DNA of 64,000 nt from positions 3,720,001-3,784,000 of the forward strand of contig NZ_AP022314.1 in NCBI RefSeq assembly GCF_009936235.1. The letters run 5' to 3'. The notes under the pieces were generated by a model. It saw only the letters and a program-made list of their open reading frames with translations, made no database searches and was not told the origin of the DNA. The stretch's first letter is position 1. Each line of letters begins with the position of its first letter. This document shows, piece by piece, positions 62,102 to 64,000 of this stretch. The translations under genes were made by a program, and so were the position numbers. This DNA is from Mycobacterium xenopi (GTDB taxonomy: Bacteria > Actinomycetota > Actinomycetes > Mycobacteriales > Mycobacteriaceae).

Positions 62102-63272
62102 CGGCCCCAAGCCACTTGACGGGTTTCGGGTGCTCGACTTCACCCAAAACGTCGCTGGTCCGCTGGCGGGACAGGTTTTGGCCGACCTCGGCGCCGAAGT
62201 CATCAAGGTCGAGGCGCCCGACGGTGAGGCAGGACGGCACCTCACCTCCGTCCTTCCCGGGCGCCCACCGCTGGCCACTTATTTTCTGCCCAACAACCGC
62301 GGCAAAAAATCAGTAATGGTGGACCTAGCGTCCGACGAAGCCAAACGACAGATACTTCGGCTCGTCGATACTGCGGATGTGCTGCTCGAGGCGTTTCGCC
62401 CCGGCGTGATGGAAAGACTTGGACTCGGGCCCGACGAATTGCGTTCGCGCAACCCGAAACTCATCTATGCGCGGCTAACCGCCTATGGCGATAACGGCCC
62501 TAATGGCGACAGGCCGGGCATCGACCTGATGATTCAGGCGGAGGCCGGCATGACCTCGGGTATGCGCACACCGGACGGTAAGCCGCAGCTCATCCCGTTC
62601 CAGCTGGTCGACAATGCCAGCGGTCACGTGCTGGCCCAGGCGGTGCTCGCCGCGCTGCTCAACCGCGAGCGGCATGGGGTGGCCGACATCGTGCGGGTCG
62701 CGATGTACGACGTGGCGGTGGGCCTTCAGGCCAACCAGTTGATCGTGCACCTGAACCGACCTTCAGGCGACCGCCCGAAGACGAACACCAAGGGGCGCAA
62801 AACAGTTGGCTTCGCCGCCCAACCATCGGACGCGTTCCGCACGGCCGACGGGTACGTCGTCATCAGCGCGTACGTTCCAAAGCATTGGGAGCTGTTGTGC
62901 CGAACGATCGGTCGCCCAGACTTGCTCGAAGACCCGCGGTTCGCCGACCAGCGGTTGCGGGCGATCAACTACGCCGAGCTGGTCGACGAGCTCGAATCGA
63001 CCCTGACCACCAAGACGGCAGCAGAATGGGTTGAGCTGTTGCGCGGCAAAGGCTTAATGGCGTGTCTGGCGCACACCTGGAAGCAGGTCGTCGACACCCC
63101 GCTGTTCGCCGAGAACGAATTAGCTCTTCGCGTCGGCACCGGCGAAAACGCGGTCACGCTGATCCGCACACCTGCGCGCTACTCGACGTTCACCGCTGCT
63201 GCCACCGACCCGCCACCAGCGCCGGGCGAACACAACGATGAATTGCTGACGGGCCCAGGCTCAACGCAATAG
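62088..63272 (+). CDS. CaiB/BaiF-family (class III) CoA-transferase (Rv3272-like)
   Basis: A 394-residue CoA-transferase that moves CoA between carboxylic acids; substrate unknown. Class III features are LDGFRVLDFTQNVAGPLAGQVLADLGAEVIKVEAPDG, NRGKKSVMVDL, DVLLEAFRPGVMERLGLG and the active-site region GIDLMIQAEAGMTSGMR with the expected Asp in PGIDLM. Length matches Rv3272. It overlaps the methyltransferase gene by 14 bases and the convergent fadE25 by 12 bases. Confidence 0.92.
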   Translation: MPNSNGPKPLDGFRVLDFTQNVAGPLAGQVLADLGAEVIKVEAPDGEAGRHLTSVLPGRPPLATYFLPNNRGKKSVMVDLASDEAKRQILRLVDTADVLLEAFRPGVMERLGLGPDELRSRNPKLIYARLTAYGDNGPNGDRPGIDLMIQAEAGMTSGMRTPDGKPQLIPFQLVDNASGHVLAQAVLAALLNRERHGVADIVRVAMYDVAVGLQANQLIVHLNRPSGDRPKTNTKGRKTVGFAAQPSDAFRTADGYVVISAYVPKHWELLCRTIGRPDLLEDPRFADQRLRAINYAELVDELESTLTTKTAAEWVELLRGKGLMACLAHTWKQVVDTPLFAENELALRVGTGENAVTLIRTPARYSTFTAAATDPPPAPGEHNDELLTGPGSTQ

Positions 63273-64000
63273 GTGCCGCGCCATCACCACGCGCTGAATC
63301 TGGTTGGTGCCCTCGTAGATCTGGGTGATCTTGGCGTCGCGCATCATCCGCTCGACCGGGAAGTCGCGGGTGTAGCCGTAGCCGCCGAACAGCTGCACGG
63401 CATCGGTAGTGACTTGCATGGCCACATCGGAAGCGAAGCATTTGGAGGCCGCAGAGATGAAACCCAGGCCGGTCTCACCACGTTCGGCGCGGGCCGCCGC
63501 GGAGTAGACCATCAGCCGCGCGGCCTCGAGTTTCATCGCCATGTCGGCGAGCATGAACTGCACCCCCTGGAAGTCGCTGATCGGCCTGCCGAACTGGTGT
63601 CGCTCCTTGGTGTAGGCGATCGCGGCGTCCACCGCGCCTTGCGCAATGCCCACGGCCTGCGCGCCGATCGTCGGGCGGGTGTGGTCCAGTGTGGCCAGCG
63701 CGGTCTTGAATCCGGTGCCGGGCTCGCCGATGATCCGATCACCCGGGATGCGGCAGTTCTCGAAGTACAGCTCGGTGGTCGGCGAACCCTTGATACCCAG
63801 CTTGCGTTCCTTGGGTCCCACCGAGAAACCCTCGTCGTCGCGGTGCACCATGAACGCCGAGATCCCGTTGGCGTCCAAGTCGGGATCGGTCACCGCCATC
63901 ACCGTGTACCAGGTCGACTTGCCGCCGTTGGTGATCCAGGCTTTCGAGCCGTTGAGCACCCAGTAATCTCCGTCGGCCTTGGCACGGGTCCGCATCGACA
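63261..64000 (-). CDS. fadE25: Acyl-CoA dehydrogenase FadE25, C-terminal part (cut by window end)
   Basis: The visible part (about 245 residues; the N-terminus lies beyond 64000) is the beta-sheet and C-terminal helical domain of an acyl-CoA dehydrogenase, FAD enzyme of fatty-acid beta-oxidation. Diagnostic pieces are GSKAWITNGGKS, KLGIKGSPTTELYFENCRIP, RHQFGRPISDFQGVQFMLADM and QLFGGYGYTRDFPVERMMRDAKI, with the catalytic Glu in QIYEGTNQIQR. Position after the CoA-transferase equals Rv3274c. In H37Rv Rv3273 lies between; it is missing here. Confidence 0.92.
   Translation of the reverse strand, partial: SMRTRAKADGDYWVLNGSKAWITNGGKSTWYTVMAVTDPDLDANGISAFMVHRDDEGFSVGPKERKLGIKGSPTTELYFENCRIPGDRIIGEPGTGFKTALATLDHTRPTIGAQAVGIAQGAVDAAIAYTKERHQFGRPISDFQGVQFMLADMAMKLEAARLMVYSAAARAERGETGLGFISAASKCFASDVAMQVTTDAVQLFGGYGYTRDFPVERMMRDAKITQIYEGTNQIQRVVMARHLLR

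Overview
The window is chromosomal DNA from a Mycobacterium, probably a slow-growing species. High G+C, two PPE genes of the PPW type, WhiB2, MtrA/MtrB/LpqB, DesA3, SecA1 and F420 genes all point that way. By my recollection of the M. tuberculosis H37Rv map, the backbone is collinear with Rv3223c (sigH) to Rv3274c (fadE25). Species cannot be named from the sequence alone.

Backbone, left to right: sigH with the first codons of rshA; a short-chain dehydrogenase; an SRAP protein; aroA and rsgA; the desA3 desaturase and its reductase, each behind a tandem palindromic operator; ppk2; a tgs3-like acyltransferase; a K+/H+ antiporter pair; secA1; hpf; a comF-type gene; lpqB-mtrB-mtrA-tmk; sahH; the alkB-rubA-rubB-tetR alkane operon; an amino-acid permease; an FAD enzyme; mannose and rhamnose sugar-nucleotide genes (manA, pmmA, manB, rmlD, wbbL); whiB2; F420 genes fbiA-fbiB; lcp1; the pacL1-ctpC metal ATPase pair; and a CoA-transferase with fadE25.

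Four stretches depart from that backbone. (1) 18188-21637, between comF and lpqB: an esxF-esxE-cpnT-type toxin operon. The CpnT-like channel part carries a different C-terminus that resembles ADP-ribosyl cyclase/CD38 with all four catalytic positions kept, followed by a small low-G+C gene that is the likely immunity gene. (2) 26529-29611, between tmk and sahH: a frameshifted PPE gene, a zinc-finger membrane protein and sigC, which lies elsewhere in H37Rv. (3) 53483-59554, after ctpC: a cobalamin riboswitch followed by an overlapping operon of binding lipoprotein, permease, an ATPase fused to a FhuF-type 2Fe-2S domain, an unknown protein and a PPE protein. It reads as a corrinoid uptake system with a candidate outer-membrane component. 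(4) 60661-62101: a small secreted DUF732 protein and a TIGR00027 methyltransferase.

Four genes (esxF, one PPE, the Rv3256c homologue and pmmA) are broken by single-base length changes in short G/C runs. Because pmmA should be essential, at least some of these are probably sequence errors. No tRNA, rRNA, insertion sequence or CRISPR array was seen.
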